From: Bacillota bacterium
GTDB lineage: Bacteria; Bacillota; Clostridia; Acetivibrionales; DTU013
Length of the DNA: 64,000 nt
NCBI GenBank assembly: GCA_023439545.1
Contig: JAEXNT010000031.1
Coordinates: 1-64,000 of the forward strand
Direction: 5' to 3'
Both the position numbers and the translations under genes were made by a program. The notes below the pieces were generated by a model. That model ran no database searches. It had not been told where the DNA came from and was given only the letters and a program-made list of their open reading frames with translations. Below are positions 33,844 to 42,438 of this stretch, in pieces (the stretch's first letter is position 1; each line of letters starts with the position of its first letter).

Positions 33844-35178
33844 ATGCCGAGTTACACTAAGGAAGATGTCATAAGGATTGTAGACGAGCAGGACGTGCAA
33901 TTCATAAGGCTGCAGTTCACGGATATATTCGGTACCCTTAAGAATGTAGCGATCACCGCAGGCCAGCTTGAGAAGGCTCTTGACAATAAATGCATGTTTG
34001 ATGGTTCGTCCATAGAAGGCTTTGTCAGGATAGAGGAATCCGACATGTACTTAAGGCCTGATATCAATACCTTTGTGATATTCCCATGGAGACCGCAGAC
34101 CGGTAAAGTGGCAAGGATGATATGTGATGTATACAACCCTGACGGAACGCCTTTTGCTGGCGACCCGAGATACATACTCAGGAGGACGCTTGAAAAGGCT
34201 GAAAAGATGGGTTATGATACGTTCAATGTAGGACCCGAATGTGAATTCTTCCTGTTCCTCACCGATTCCGAGGGTAACCCGACAACAGTAACGCACGACA
34301 ACGGCGGATATTTCGACCTGGGACCCGTGGACCTGGGAGAGAACGCGAGAAGGGATATGTGTCTGGCGCTCGAAGAAATGGGTTTCGAGGTGGAGGCTTC
34401 CCATCATGAGGTAGCGCCGGGACAGCACGAAATTGATTTTAAATATGCCGACGCATTGACTTCCGCAGACGCCATACTCACCTTCAAACTGGTCGTCAAG
34501 ACCATCGCGCAGAGGCACGGCCTGCACGCGACATTCATGCCGAAACCGATATACGGTATCGCAGGCTCCGGAATGCATGCCAACACCTCACTGTTCAAAA
34601 AAGGCAAGAACATGTTCTACGACGAAAATGATCCGCTGCAGCTGAGCCAGGATGCCTATTGGTTCATCGGTGGACTCATGAAAAACATGCGCTCGATGTC
34701 GGCTCTGACAAATCCGCTCATAAACTCCTATAAGAGGCTTGTGGCCGGGTATGAGGCGCCGGTATATATCGCCTGGTCTGCCAGGAACAGAAGCCCGCTG
34801 ATCAGAGTACCCGCAGCCCGCGGAACGGCAACGAGGCTCGAACTGAGATGCCCCGATCCCAGCTGCAATCCGTACCTTGCTCTGGCAGCCGTACTGGCCG
34901 CAGGACTGGATGGTATCGAGCACAAGATCCAGCCGCCTGCGCCCTGTAACAAGAATATATTCCATATGACCGCCGAAGAGAGGGCCGCCGACAATATAGG
35001 CGAACTGCCGGGCAGCCTTGACGAAGCGATAGCGGAAATGAAGAACAGCAGCTTTATCAAAGCGGTTCTGGGAGATCATATTTTCAGCAAGTATATCGAA
35101 GCCAAGGAAGAGGAATGCAGCGAATACAAGATGAGAATCAGCAAGTGGGAGATCGACAGCTACCTTATGAAATATTAG
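33844..35178 (+). CDS. glnA: Glutamine synthetase, type I
   Basis: GlnA makes glutamine from glutamate, ammonia and ATP. The ~444-residue length and motifs are those of GS-I: DGSSIEGF near the N-terminus, GPECEFFLF (metal-binding Glu), EVAPGQHEIDFKYADAL, MPKPIYGIAGSGMHANTSL, and the substrate-site run NRSPLIRVPAARG. No adenylylation-site Tyr context is evident, as in Bacillus-type enzymes. ATG 33844 with GGAGG seven bases upstream is preferred over TTG 33817. Expression is probably attenuated by the leader at 33763-33818. Confidence 0.97.
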   Translation: MPSYTKEDVIRIVDEQDVQFIRLQFTDIFGTLKNVAITAGQLEKALDNKCMFDGSSIEGFVRIEESDMYLRPDINTFVIFPWRPQTGKVARMICDVYNPDGTPFAGDPRYILRRTLEKAEKMGYDTFNVGPECEFFLFLTDSEGNPTTVTHDNGGYFDLGPVDLGENARRDMCLALEEMGFEVEASHHEVAPGQHEIDFKYADALTSADAILTFKLVVKTIAQRHGLHATFMPKPIYGIAGSGMHANTSLFKKGKNMFYDENDPLQLSQDAYWFIGGLMKNMRSMSALTNPLINSYKRLVAGYEAPVYIAWSARNRSPLIRVPAARGTATRLELRCPDPSCNPYLALAAVLAAGLDGIEHKIQPPAPCNKNIFHMTAEERAADNIGELPGSLDEAIAEMKNSSFIKAVLGDHIFSKYIEAKEEECSEYKMRISKWEIDSYLMKY

Positions 35179-35204
35179 TTCGCTGTGTATCTTGGAGAAA
35201 AGTT

Positions 35205-35411
35205 ATGGCTGATAAATATTGTCTGGGCGACATAGTTGAATTTAAAAAGGACCACCCATGCGGGAGCAAACAGTGGGAGGTAATGAGAACCGGCGCCGAT
35301 TTCCGCGTCAAATGCCTTGGCTGCGGGCATCAGGTGATGCTGCCCCGTCCCAAATTCGAAAAAAGTGTAAAAAAGATAATAAAATCAAATCTTCCCAATC
35401 CGGAGGCTTGA
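35205..35411 (+). CDS. DUF951 family protein (YyzM-like)
   Basis: The 68-residue protein contains GDIVEFKKDHPCGS, WEVMRTGADFRVKCLGCGHQVMLPR (in part) and a basic tail, the pattern of the DUF951 family: small, SH3-like beta-rich proteins with a CxxC pair, possibly nucleic-acid-binding. It starts 26 bases after glnA and is probably in the same transcript; the terminator overlaps its stop codon. Confidence 0.88.
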   Translation: MADKYCLGDIVEFKKDHPCGSKQWEVMRTGADFRVKCLGCGHQVMLPRPKFEKSVKKIIKSNLPNPEA

Positions 35412-35432
35412 CGATTCGTCAGGCCTCTTTTT
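35403..35432 (+). terminator. Terminator of the glnA transcript
   Basis: An 11-pair stem (GAGGCTTGACG / CGTCAGGCCTC, one G-T pair), loop ATT, followed by five T. The 5' arm overlaps the last codons and stop of the DUF951 gene. Confidence 0.88.
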
Positions 35433-35486
35433 ATAAACCTCATTTTTCGTATGCTTTCCGGCAATGATGAAATAATAAACGTACAA

Positions 35487-35530
35487 GGATGTTTAGCGTT
35501 CTCGGAGCGAGAATTTCCACTAAAGCATCC
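35487..35530 (+). other. Imperfect hairpin in the htrA leader
   Basis: GGATG-TTTAG pairs with CTAAA-G-CATCC, and an inner TTCTCG-GAG-CGAGAA stem sits on top. No T-run follows. It ends 35 bases before the protease start and may affect mRNA stability or translation. Confidence 0.45.
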
Positions 35531-35564
35531 ACCAAGGAAATTACGAAAATATGAGGATGATAAG

Positions 35565-36788
35565 ATGTATAATGACAGGAAAGGTTTCGGAAAGATATTG
35601 ATAACTTCACTGGCCTGCTCGCTGATAGTAGGCTTGCTCGTTTTCTTCGCAGCTCCGCGGTATATCTCGCTTAACGAACCTGCCGGCAACAGGCAAAACG
35701 GCAGCGCTGCTCAGCAGCTGCAGGCGCCTGGCGGGAAGACTGCTTCCGGCACGGATCAAGTTAAAGCTCAGCAGCAATCCTTAAGCGGAGGTTCCGTTCT
35801 GAATGAGCTTGGCCTTGTAACCCCCGTAAGTCAGCTGGTCGCTCAAAAAGCCACCTCCGGGGTTGTAGGGATAACGGTCGAAAGGATCACACAGGATGGC
35901 GTCTTCAATAAGGATAGAGCAACCGAGGTAGGAGTCGGCTCAGGAGTAATCGTAAGTCAGGACGGGTATATTCTGACCAACAACCATGTTGCAGGAGGTA
36001 AAAGCAACAGGATAACGGTATCGTTTGCGGACGGAAGAAATGTGGACGGGGAAGTGGTCTGGGCGGATCCCGTTATTGATCTTGCGGCTGTCAAAGTGAA
36101 TCTTACAGGTCTTACGACCCTTACTCTTGGTGACGCAACCAAGCTCCAGGTCGGAGAGCCGGCCGTTGCGATCGGAAATCCCCTGGGCCTTGAGTTTCAG
36201 CGATCGGTGACTTCGGGCATCATAAGTGCATTGAATAGGACCATCAGTATTGATACGGACGCGGGTACCAACTACATGGAGGATCTGATACAGACGGACG
36301 CCAGCATAAACCCGGGAAACAGCGGCGGGCCGCTGCTTAATTCCAAAGGGGAAGTGATCGGGATCAATACGGTAAAGGTCGAAAGCGCCGAAGGCATGGG
36401 CTTCGCTATCCCGATAAATATTGCGAAACCGATCGTTTCAAAACTTACAGGTTCGGGGAAATTTGCAGAGCCCTATCTCGGGGTGTTCGCATATGACCGT
36501 GTGGTATTCCCTTATATAGACGGAGCGCCCGACGTTCCGGACGGCGTATTTATCTCGAAAGTCGACAATGGCGGTCCCGCTTACCGTGCAGGAATACGGC
36601 AGGGCTGCGTAATAAGCCAGATAGACGGCATAACGATCAATACGATGCTGCAGCTTAGAGAGTATCTTTATTCCAAAAGCCCCGGCGACACGATCCGGCT
36701 GAGGCATCTGAAAAGAGATACAAACAAATGGGAAGATGCAACTGTCGTGCTTGCTGAAAAATCCAAGGATGGTATGATTACAAGATAA
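35565..36788 (+). CDS. HtrA/DegP-family serine protease, membrane-anchored, with PDZ
   Basis: The ~407-residue envelope protease has one N-terminal membrane anchor (~10-30) and a Gln/Ser/Gly linker. The trypsin-like domain has catalytic His in TNNHVAGG (~141), Asp in VIDLAAVK (~172) and Ser in NPGNSGGPL (~253). One C-terminal PDZ domain (~300-395) contains GVFISKVDNGGPAYRAGI. It degrades or refolds damaged exported proteins. ATG 35565 has GAGGA seven bases upstream and places the anchor at the true N-terminus; an upstream in-frame ATG at 35451 would overlap the hairpin region. Confidence 0.93.
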   Translation: MYNDRKGFGKILITSLACSLIVGLLVFFAAPRYISLNEPAGNRQNGSAAQQLQAPGGKTASGTDQVKAQQQSLSGGSVLNELGLVTPVSQLVAQKATSGVVGITVERITQDGVFNKDRATEVGVGSGVIVSQDGYILTNNHVAGGKSNRITVSFADGRNVDGEVVWADPVIDLAAVKVNLTGLTTLTLGDATKLQVGEPAVAIGNPLGLEFQRSVTSGIISALNRTISIDTDAGTNYMEDLIQTDASINPGNSGGPLLNSKGEVIGINTVKVESAEGMGFAIPINIAKPIVSKLTGSGKFAEPYLGVFAYDRVVFPYIDGAPDVPDGVFISKVDNGGPAYRAGIRQGCVISQIDGITINTMLQLREYLYSKSPGDTIRLRHLKRDTNKWEDATVVLAEKSKDGMITR

Positions 36789-36909
36789 TTGTGGAAAATG
36801 AGGCACAGTATGTATATGCTGCATATGGTTCTGGCAACACTCTGGTATAGGGTCCGTTTGCTGACGGAACGGTTTCATGATAAACAAACGATATGCGGGA
36901 GATGTACCG

Positions 36910-37197
36910 ATGGCTGATATAATGAAAAACAGCTTGAATTTTGAAAAAATGATGAGAATTTACCTCAGGCAGGCCAGGCTAAAGCTGGAAGGTGATCTGA
37001 CGGGGACAAGGGAAGCGATACGCCTGATAGCGGGCGAAAAGACCAGAGATTTTGTCGAAGTAATGGATATCGGCCTTGGCAGGGAGGAAAGGGAGTTCCT
37101 GAAAATGTTGATCATAACCAGCATGCACCAGTCCTTTTGTTATGGATATGGTATCGGTAAAATAGAAGGAAGTACTAAAGATAGAATATACATGTAA
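36910..37197 (+). CDS. Hypothetical small protein
   Basis: The product has about 95 residues and I do not recognise it. It looks helical and charged (FEKMMRIYLRQARLKLEGD, then REEREFLKMLIITSMHQ), without membrane segments or Cys motifs. ATG 36910 with GGGAG upstream fits best; ATG 36877 is in frame but lacks a ribosome site. It stands alone between htrA and the ilv leader. Confidence 0.6.
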   Translation: MADIMKNSLNFEKMMRIYLRQARLKLEGDLTGTREAIRLIAGEKTRDFVEVMDIGLGREEREFLKMLIITSMHQSFCYGYGIGKIEGSTKDRIYM

Positions 37198-37271
37198 GGT
37201 TATGTAAATTTTAAGCGCAAGAAAGCATAAAAAAGGACTACTTAACAAAGTAATATAAGTGAAAAATTTCC

Positions 37272-37300
37272 TTGACACTGCCTGAGCATGCTGATAGAAT
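37272..37300 (+). promoter_or_regulatory. Promoter of the ilv-leu-cimA operon
   Basis: TTGACA (37272-37277), a 17-base spacer and TAGAAT (37295-37300). It gives a transcript start near 37307, directly before the T-box leader. Confidence 0.8.
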
Positions 37301-37320
37301 ATAATACAATTAATTTAAAG

Positions 37321-37583
37321 GCAGCGCAATGAAGGAAAGAAGACAGGTCCCGGGTTCTCAAGAGAGCCGGTGTTCGGTGCGAACCGGTGACAGGGATCTG
37401 TGGATAACTCGTTCCGGAGCTTCACTATTGCGATACGAATAATTGCAGTAATGACGTTGACTACGTTACAGTCAAGTACAAAAGTACTTGCCGAGGATAA
37501 GCTAAAGCTTGTCGAATCAGGGTGGTACCACGTTGGAAGTTTCCCTTCGTCCCTGCAGTAATGCAGTTGGCGAGGGGTTTTTT
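37321..37583 (+). promoter_or_regulatory. T-box leader of branched-chain amino-acid operon
   Basis: The conserved T-box AGGGTGGTACCACG is at 37519-37532, followed by a terminator stem (37543-37577) and six T (37578-37583). Upstream lies a long stem I in which ACAGGTCCC pairs with GGGATCTGT; the internal loop below it contains CTC (37408-37410), the best specifier candidate, for leucine. A T-box binds uncharged tRNA and lets transcription continue into ilvB. Identity of the specifier is less certain than the T-box itself. Confidence 0.92.
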
Positions 37584-37606
37584 ATACCTGGGGGAGGGGA
37601 GAAATT

Positions 37607-39235
37607 ATGAAGATCACCGGAGCCGAAGCAATAATCAAAGCGCTTGAAATGGAACACACGGAAGTCGTGTTCGGTTATCCCGGCGCCGCGATCTCTCCGT
37701 TTTACGACGCGCTGCTGGGGAGTACCATCCGTCACATACTTACGAGACACGAACAGGGAGCTGCGCATGCCGCAAACGGATATGCGCGCGTAACAGGGCG
37801 TACAGGGGTTTGCGTAGCTACTTCGGGACCCGGCGCAACGAATCTGATCACGGGCATAGCAAATGCATATATGGACAGCATACCGATCATAGCCATTACC
37901 GGGCAGGTCTCAGTCGGCATGATAGGCACGGATGCATTCCAGGAAGCCGATATCACAGGGGCGACCGCCCCGTTCAGCAAACACAATTATCTTGTCAAAA
38001 GGGCTGAGGACCTTCCGAGGATCATACATGAAGCCTTCCATATTGCGTCGACGGGTCGGCCGGGGCCGGTAGTTATAGATGTGCCTGTCGATGTTCAGAC
38101 AAGCGTTATTGAGTTCAGATATCCCGATACGATTGATATAAAGGGTTACAAGCCTACCTGCAAAGGACACCCGATGCAGGTCAGAAAGGCCGCGGCAGCG
38201 TTGGAAGAGGCCGAGCGCCCTGTCATATGCGCCGGAGGGGGAGTCATTACTGCGAATGCTTCCGAAGAACTGTGCGAACTTGCAGAAAGGCGTAATATAC
38301 CTGTTACGACGACTTTAATGGGGATTGGCTCCATACCTTCGGATCATCACTTACATTTCGGCATGGTAGGGACACATGGCAGCCAGACGGCCAATTATGC
38401 GCTGCATCACGCGGATCTCGTCCTGTTCCTTGGCGCAAGAGTCGGTGACCGAGCTGTGGGAGCAGCCAGCTTGCTCGCAAACAAGGCAAGGATCATCCAT
38501 ATAGATATAGATCCTGCGGAAATCGGAAAAAATATCGACACGTCGATACCTTTGGTGGGCGACGTAAGGCTGATATTGCAGGACATACTCGCACTTGTGA
38601 AACCGGGCGGCAGGAAGGAATGGGCAGATACCATGGCCGAACAGAAACGGAAGAGGTCGAAGCTTCCCGGACCCGGCGCGGATTCATCCTTTGTAAGCCC
38701 CAAATACCTGCTTTCGACATTGTCCGGATATCTGCCCGGGAATGCCGTATTGGCTACCGAAGTGGGACAGAACCAGATCTGGACCGCAAATAATTATGGC
38801 TTCAGCAGACCCAAAACCTTCATATCGTCCGGCGGACTCGGTACGATGGGTTACGGCCTGCCGGCCGCGATAGGCGCCAAGCTTGGAAGACCCGAGCTGC
38901 CGGTTATAGTCATAAGCGGCGACGGCAGCTTTCAGATGTCCATGCAGGAACTCGGGACAATGAAACAATATGATATAGACGTGAAAATAATTCTTTTCAA
39001 CAACTGTCGTCTGGGCATGGTGCGCGAGCTTCAATTCTCCAAGCATGGAGGCCGCTATTCGCAGGTATGCCTGGACAGCAATCCGGATTTTGTCAGGCTG
39101 GTATCGGCATATGGCTTAAAAGGCGAGAGGATCACTTGCGACGCCATGGTAAAGCCGGCTCTCGAACGGTTGGCCTCATCGGAGGGGCCTTACCTGCTCG
39201 AATGCTCTGTGGATCCCATGGAAGCTTCGCTGTAA
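37607..39235 (+). CDS. ilvB: Acetolactate synthase, large (catalytic) subunit
   Basis: This ThDP-dependent enzyme condenses pyruvate with pyruvate or 2-oxobutyrate, the first common step to Val, Leu and Ile. The 542 residues include the catalytic Glu region FGYPGAAISPFYDAL, RHEQGAAHAANGYARVTG, and the ThDP/Mg motif SGDGSFQMSMQELGTMKQY...NN in the third domain. It follows the T-box leader directly; ribosome site GGGAGGGGAG. Confidence 0.96.
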   Translation: MKITGAEAIIKALEMEHTEVVFGYPGAAISPFYDALLGSTIRHILTRHEQGAAHAANGYARVTGRTGVCVATSGPGATNLITGIANAYMDSIPIIAITGQVSVGMIGTDAFQEADITGATAPFSKHNYLVKRAEDLPRIIHEAFHIASTGRPGPVVIDVPVDVQTSVIEFRYPDTIDIKGYKPTCKGHPMQVRKAAAALEEAERPVICAGGGVITANASEELCELAERRNIPVTTTLMGIGSIPSDHHLHFGMVGTHGSQTANYALHHADLVLFLGARVGDRAVGAASLLANKARIIHIDIDPAEIGKNIDTSIPLVGDVRLILQDILALVKPGGRKEWADTMAEQKRKRSKLPGPGADSSFVSPKYLLSTLSGYLPGNAVLATEVGQNQIWTANNYGFSRPKTFISSGGLGTMGYGLPAAIGAKLGRPELPVIVISGDGSFQMSMQELGTMKQYDIDVKIILFNNCRLGMVRELQFSKHGGRYSQVCLDSNPDFVRLVSAYGLKGERITCDAMVKPALERLASSEGPYLLECSVDPMEASL

Positions 39236-39284
39236 CCGACGGATATGAGTTCAGTATTAAGTAATAAGGAAGGGGTTGGGGGAT

Positions 39285-39797
39285 ATGGCCAAATACACAT
39301 TATCTGTACTGGTCGAAAATCATGCAGGCGTACTCTCAAGGGTATCGGGACTTTTCAGCCGCAGAGGTTTCAACATTGACAGCCTTGCAGTAGGCGTAAC
39401 GGAGAATCCTGAAATTTCGAGGATGACAATTGTGGTGGATGGAGACGAATATACGGTGGAACAGGTAAGCAAGCAGCTTAACAAGCTTATTGACGTAATA
39501 AAGCTGAAAAGGCTCGAACCATCCGAATCAGTGTCGCGTGAGCTCGCTCTTATAAAGGTTGCAGCCAATACTTCGACAAGGAGCGAGATCGTACAGATAG
39601 TGGAGATTTTCAGGGCCAAGATAGTCGATGTTTCGAAAACGACCCTGACAATCGAGGCTGCAGGCGGAAGCGACAAGGTAGCAGCGCTCGAGGATATGCT
39701 GAAGCAGTTCGGAATAAAGGAAATTGTGAGAACGGGTACTATTGCAATCGAAAGAGGCAATCGGATCATAAAGGTGAATAATAACGAGGAGGAATAA
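39285..39797 (+). CDS. ilvN: Acetolactate synthase, small (regulatory) subunit
   Basis: The ~170-residue subunit has an N-terminal ACT domain (LSVLVENHAGVLSRVSGLFS, then RRGFNIDSLAVG) that binds valine for feedback control, plus a C-terminal ALS_ss_C domain. ATG 39285 is preferred; TTG 39276 lies in frame. Four bases separate it from ilvC. Confidence 0.95.
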   Translation: MAKYTLSVLVENHAGVLSRVSGLFSRRGFNIDSLAVGVTENPEISRMTIVVDGDEYTVEQVSKQLNKLIDVIKLKRLEPSESVSRELALIKVAANTSTRSEIVQIVEIFRAKIVDVSKTTLTIEAAGGSDKVAALEDMLKQFGIKEIVRTGTIAIERGNRIIKVNNNEEE

Positions 39798-39801
39798 AGC
39801 T

Positions 39802-40797
39802 ATGGCAAAAATGTACTATGACAGTGATTGCAGGCTTGATCTGCTTAAAGGAAAAACTGTTGCAATTATCGGCTTTGGAAGCCAGGGACACGCGCATGCT
39901 CAAAATCTCAAGGAAAGCGGAGTAAACGTGGTGGTCGGGCTGAAACCGACTTCGGAAAGAAGAAAGCAGGCTGAGGCCGCGGGACTTAAGGTACTTGACA
40001 CAGCCGAGGCTGCAAAGGCCGGCGATATCATAATGATACTCACACCGGACGAGACCCAGGCTGACATCTACACCCAAAGCATCGCACCGAATCTGAAGGA
40101 GGGCAACGTGCTCGCATTTGCCCACGGCTTCAATATTCATTTCAGCCAGATCAAACCGCCGAAGGACATAGACGTTATCATGATTGCGCCCAAAGGCCCC
40201 GGGCATACCGTAAGAAGCCAGTACCAGGAAGGAAAGGGCGTGCCGTCTCTGATAGCCGTTCATCAGGACGCGTCCGGCATGGCGAAGGAATACGCTCTTG
40301 CTTATGCTTCGGGTATAGGCGCCGGTAGGGCTGGGATACTCGAAACAACCTTCAGGGAGGAGACCGAGACCGATCTTTTCGGTGAACAGGCCGTGCTTTG
40401 CGGCGGTGTTACCGAACTGATGAAGGCAGGGTTCGAGACTCTGGTACAGGCGGGTTATCAGCCTGAGAGTGCATATTTTGAGTGTGTTCACGAAATGAAG
40501 CTCATAGTGGACTTGATAAACCAGGGCGGATTTGCCTACATGAGGTATTCGATCAGCGATACTGCCGAATACGGCGATTACATGACCGGGAAGCGCATCA
40601 TCACCGATGAGACAAGGAAGGAAATGAAAAAAGTGCTTTCCGAGATACAGAACGGAACCTTTGCAACGAAGTGGATACAGGAAAACAGAGCCGGGGGCAG
40701 GGCGGAATTCCTTGCGACAAGGCGTCGTGAATCGGAGCATCAGCTTGAGAAGGTCGGTACGGAACTCAGGAAGATGATGAGCTGGCTTAAGAAATAA
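39802..40797 (+). CDS. ilvC: Ketol-acid reductoisomerase
   Basis: The 331-residue class I enzyme isomerises and reduces acetolactate or acetohydroxybutyrate. It has NAD(P) motif GFGSQGHAHAQNLKESG (~24-40) and Mg-binding residues in FREETETDLFGEQAVLCGG (~189-207). The first beta-strand-loop VGLKPTSERRKQAE suggests NADPH preference. GAGGAGGAA site. Confidence 0.96.
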   Translation: MAKMYYDSDCRLDLLKGKTVAIIGFGSQGHAHAQNLKESGVNVVVGLKPTSERRKQAEAAGLKVLDTAEAAKAGDIIMILTPDETQADIYTQSIAPNLKEGNVLAFAHGFNIHFSQIKPPKDIDVIMIAPKGPGHTVRSQYQEGKGVPSLIAVHQDASGMAKEYALAYASGIGAGRAGILETTFREETETDLFGEQAVLCGGVTELMKAGFETLVQAGYQPESAYFECVHEMKLIVDLINQGGFAYMRYSISDTAEYGDYMTGKRIITDETRKEMKKVLSEIQNGTFATKWIQENRAGGRAEFLATRRRESEHQLEKVGTELRKMMSWLKK

Positions 40798-40848
40798 ATA
40801 GAGAGAGGCGGGGGGCTTACCGCCGGATACTTATATATATGAGGGATA

Positions 40849-40869
40849 GCCGGCTTTCTTTAAGCCGGC
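40849..40869 (+). other. Intercistronic hairpin between ilvC and leuA
   Basis: A perfect 8-pair stem GCCGGCTT / AAGCCGGC with loop TCTTT and no T-run. It is probably a stability or partial-termination element inside the operon. Confidence 0.5.
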
Positions 40870-40893
40870 GCAGGTATAGAAGGAGGTAATCGC

Positions 40894-42438
40894 ATGGCAT
40901 CGAGGGTAAAGATATTTGATACTACACTGAGGGATGGGGAGCAAACCCCGGGAGTCAGTCTGAATATACAGGAAAAACTCGAGATCGCGCGTCAGCTGGC
41001 ACGGCTGGGCGTAGACGTCATCGAGGCAGGTTTTGCCATATCGTCCCCCGGTGATTTTCTGGCAGTAAAGACTGTTGCCGAGAATGTAAAGGGAGCGACG
41101 ATTGCAAGTCTCAGCAGGGCTGTCGAAAAGGATATAGACAGGGCCTGGGAAGCAGTATGCAACGCGGAGAGCCCGCGGATACACACATTTATCGCCACGT
41201 CGGACATTCATATGAAATACAAGCTGAAAATGACTGAGGAAGAGGTGCTTCAAAGGGCTGTCGCAATGGTGAAGCATGCAAAGAAGTACTGCGGTGACGT
41301 CGAGTTTTCAGCGGAGGACGCAAGCCGCACGAGAACTGAATTTTTGTACAGGGTCGTCGAAGAGGTCATCAAGGCGGGAGCTACTGTCGTCAATATACCT
41401 GATACGGTAGGCTACGCCTATCCGGAAGAATTCGGGCTCCTGATAAAGGGGATCAGGGAAAATGTGCCGAATATCGATAAGGCAGAAATAAGCGTTCATT
41501 GTCATAACGATCTCGGCCTTGCAGTCGCCAACTCTCTCGAGGCGCTCAGAAACGGAGCGATTCAGCTGGAATGTACCGTTAACGGCATGGGAGAGCGTGC
41601 CGGCAATGCCTCGGTCGAAGAGATCATAATGGGCCTCCAGACCAGGAAGGATTTTTACGGCGAACTGGCACACAACATAGATACCAGGCAGATATACAGG
41701 ACCAGCAAGCTGGTAAGCAGTCTGACCGGCGTGAATGTGCAGCCGAACAAGGCGATAGTGGGGGCGAATGCTTTTGCCCATGAATCCGGCATCCATCAGC
41801 ATGGCGTAATGGCTGAAAAAAGCACCTATGAGATAATGACGCCTGAATCCATCGGACTTTCCCAGAATAGGATGGTGCTCGGCAAGCTTTCCGGGAAGCA
41901 CGCTTTCGAGGAGAGGCTTAGGGAGATGGGCTACAACCTTGATCCAGACACTGTGACTACGGCATTTGAAAAATTCAAGGAACTTGCCGATAAAAAGAAG
42001 GAAGTACTCGACAGGGATATCGAGGCGCTCGTTGAGGATAAGATGTCCGAAGTCAACGAGGTTTACAAGCTTGACAGCTTCCAGATCAACAGCGGTAATA
42101 AGATAATCGCCACTGCGACCGTAAGCCTCCTGAGAAACGGGGAACCCGTGATGGAAGCGGCAACAGGCGATGGACCTGTAAACGCGGCATTCAAAGCCGT
42201 TGAGAGGACTGTAGGGTTTGAACTGGAGTTGCAGGATTACAGCCTCAAAGGTGTTACCGAGGGTACCGATGCTCTTGGCGAAGCCACTGTAAGAGTAATA
42301 AAGGACGACAGGATATATGTCGGAAGAGGCGTTAGCACAGACGTCATCGAAGCAAGTGTAAAGGCCTATATCAACGCTATAAACAGGGTAGTCAGCGATC
42401 ACGGCAGGAAAGCTTCGAACGGGAAGGAGACCATATGA
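40894..42438 (+). CDS. leuA: 2-Isopropylmalate synthase
   Basis: This enzyme condenses acetyl-CoA with 2-oxoisovalerate, first committed step to leucine. The 514 residues show the DRE-TIM metallolyase core (FDTTLRDGEQTPGVSLN, SVHCHNDLGLAVANSLEAL, NGMGERAGNASVEE) and the C-terminal leucine-binding LeuA dimer domain (~390-505). AGAAGGAGG site. It overlaps cimA by four bases. No leuBCD genes are in the window. Confidence 0.95.
   Translation: MASRVKIFDTTLRDGEQTPGVSLNIQEKLEIARQLARLGVDVIEAGFAISSPGDFLAVKTVAENVKGATIASLSRAVEKDIDRAWEAVCNAESPRIHTFIATSDIHMKYKLKMTEEEVLQRAVAMVKHAKKYCGDVEFSAEDASRTRTEFLYRVVEEVIKAGATVVNIPDTVGYAYPEEFGLLIKGIRENVPNIDKAEISVHCHNDLGLAVANSLEALRNGAIQLECTVNGMGERAGNASVEEIIMGLQTRKDFYGELAHNIDTRQIYRTSKLVSSLTGVNVQPNKAIVGANAFAHESGIHQHGVMAEKSTYEIMTPESIGLSQNRMVLGKLSGKHAFEERLREMGYNLDPDTVTTAFEKFKELADKKKEVLDRDIEALVEDKMSEVNEVYKLDSFQINSGNKIIATATVSLLRNGEPVMEAATGDGPVNAAFKAVERTVGFELELQDYSLKGVTEGTDALGEATVRVIKDDRIYVGRGVSTDVIEASVKAYINAINRVVSDHGRKASNGKETI

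Noticed and set aside
37321..37450. ATC in GGGATCTG as the T-box specifier (isoleucine)
   Set aside because: These bases pair within stem I (with ACAGGTCCC), so they are not in an internal loop; CTC at 37408-37410 is better placed.
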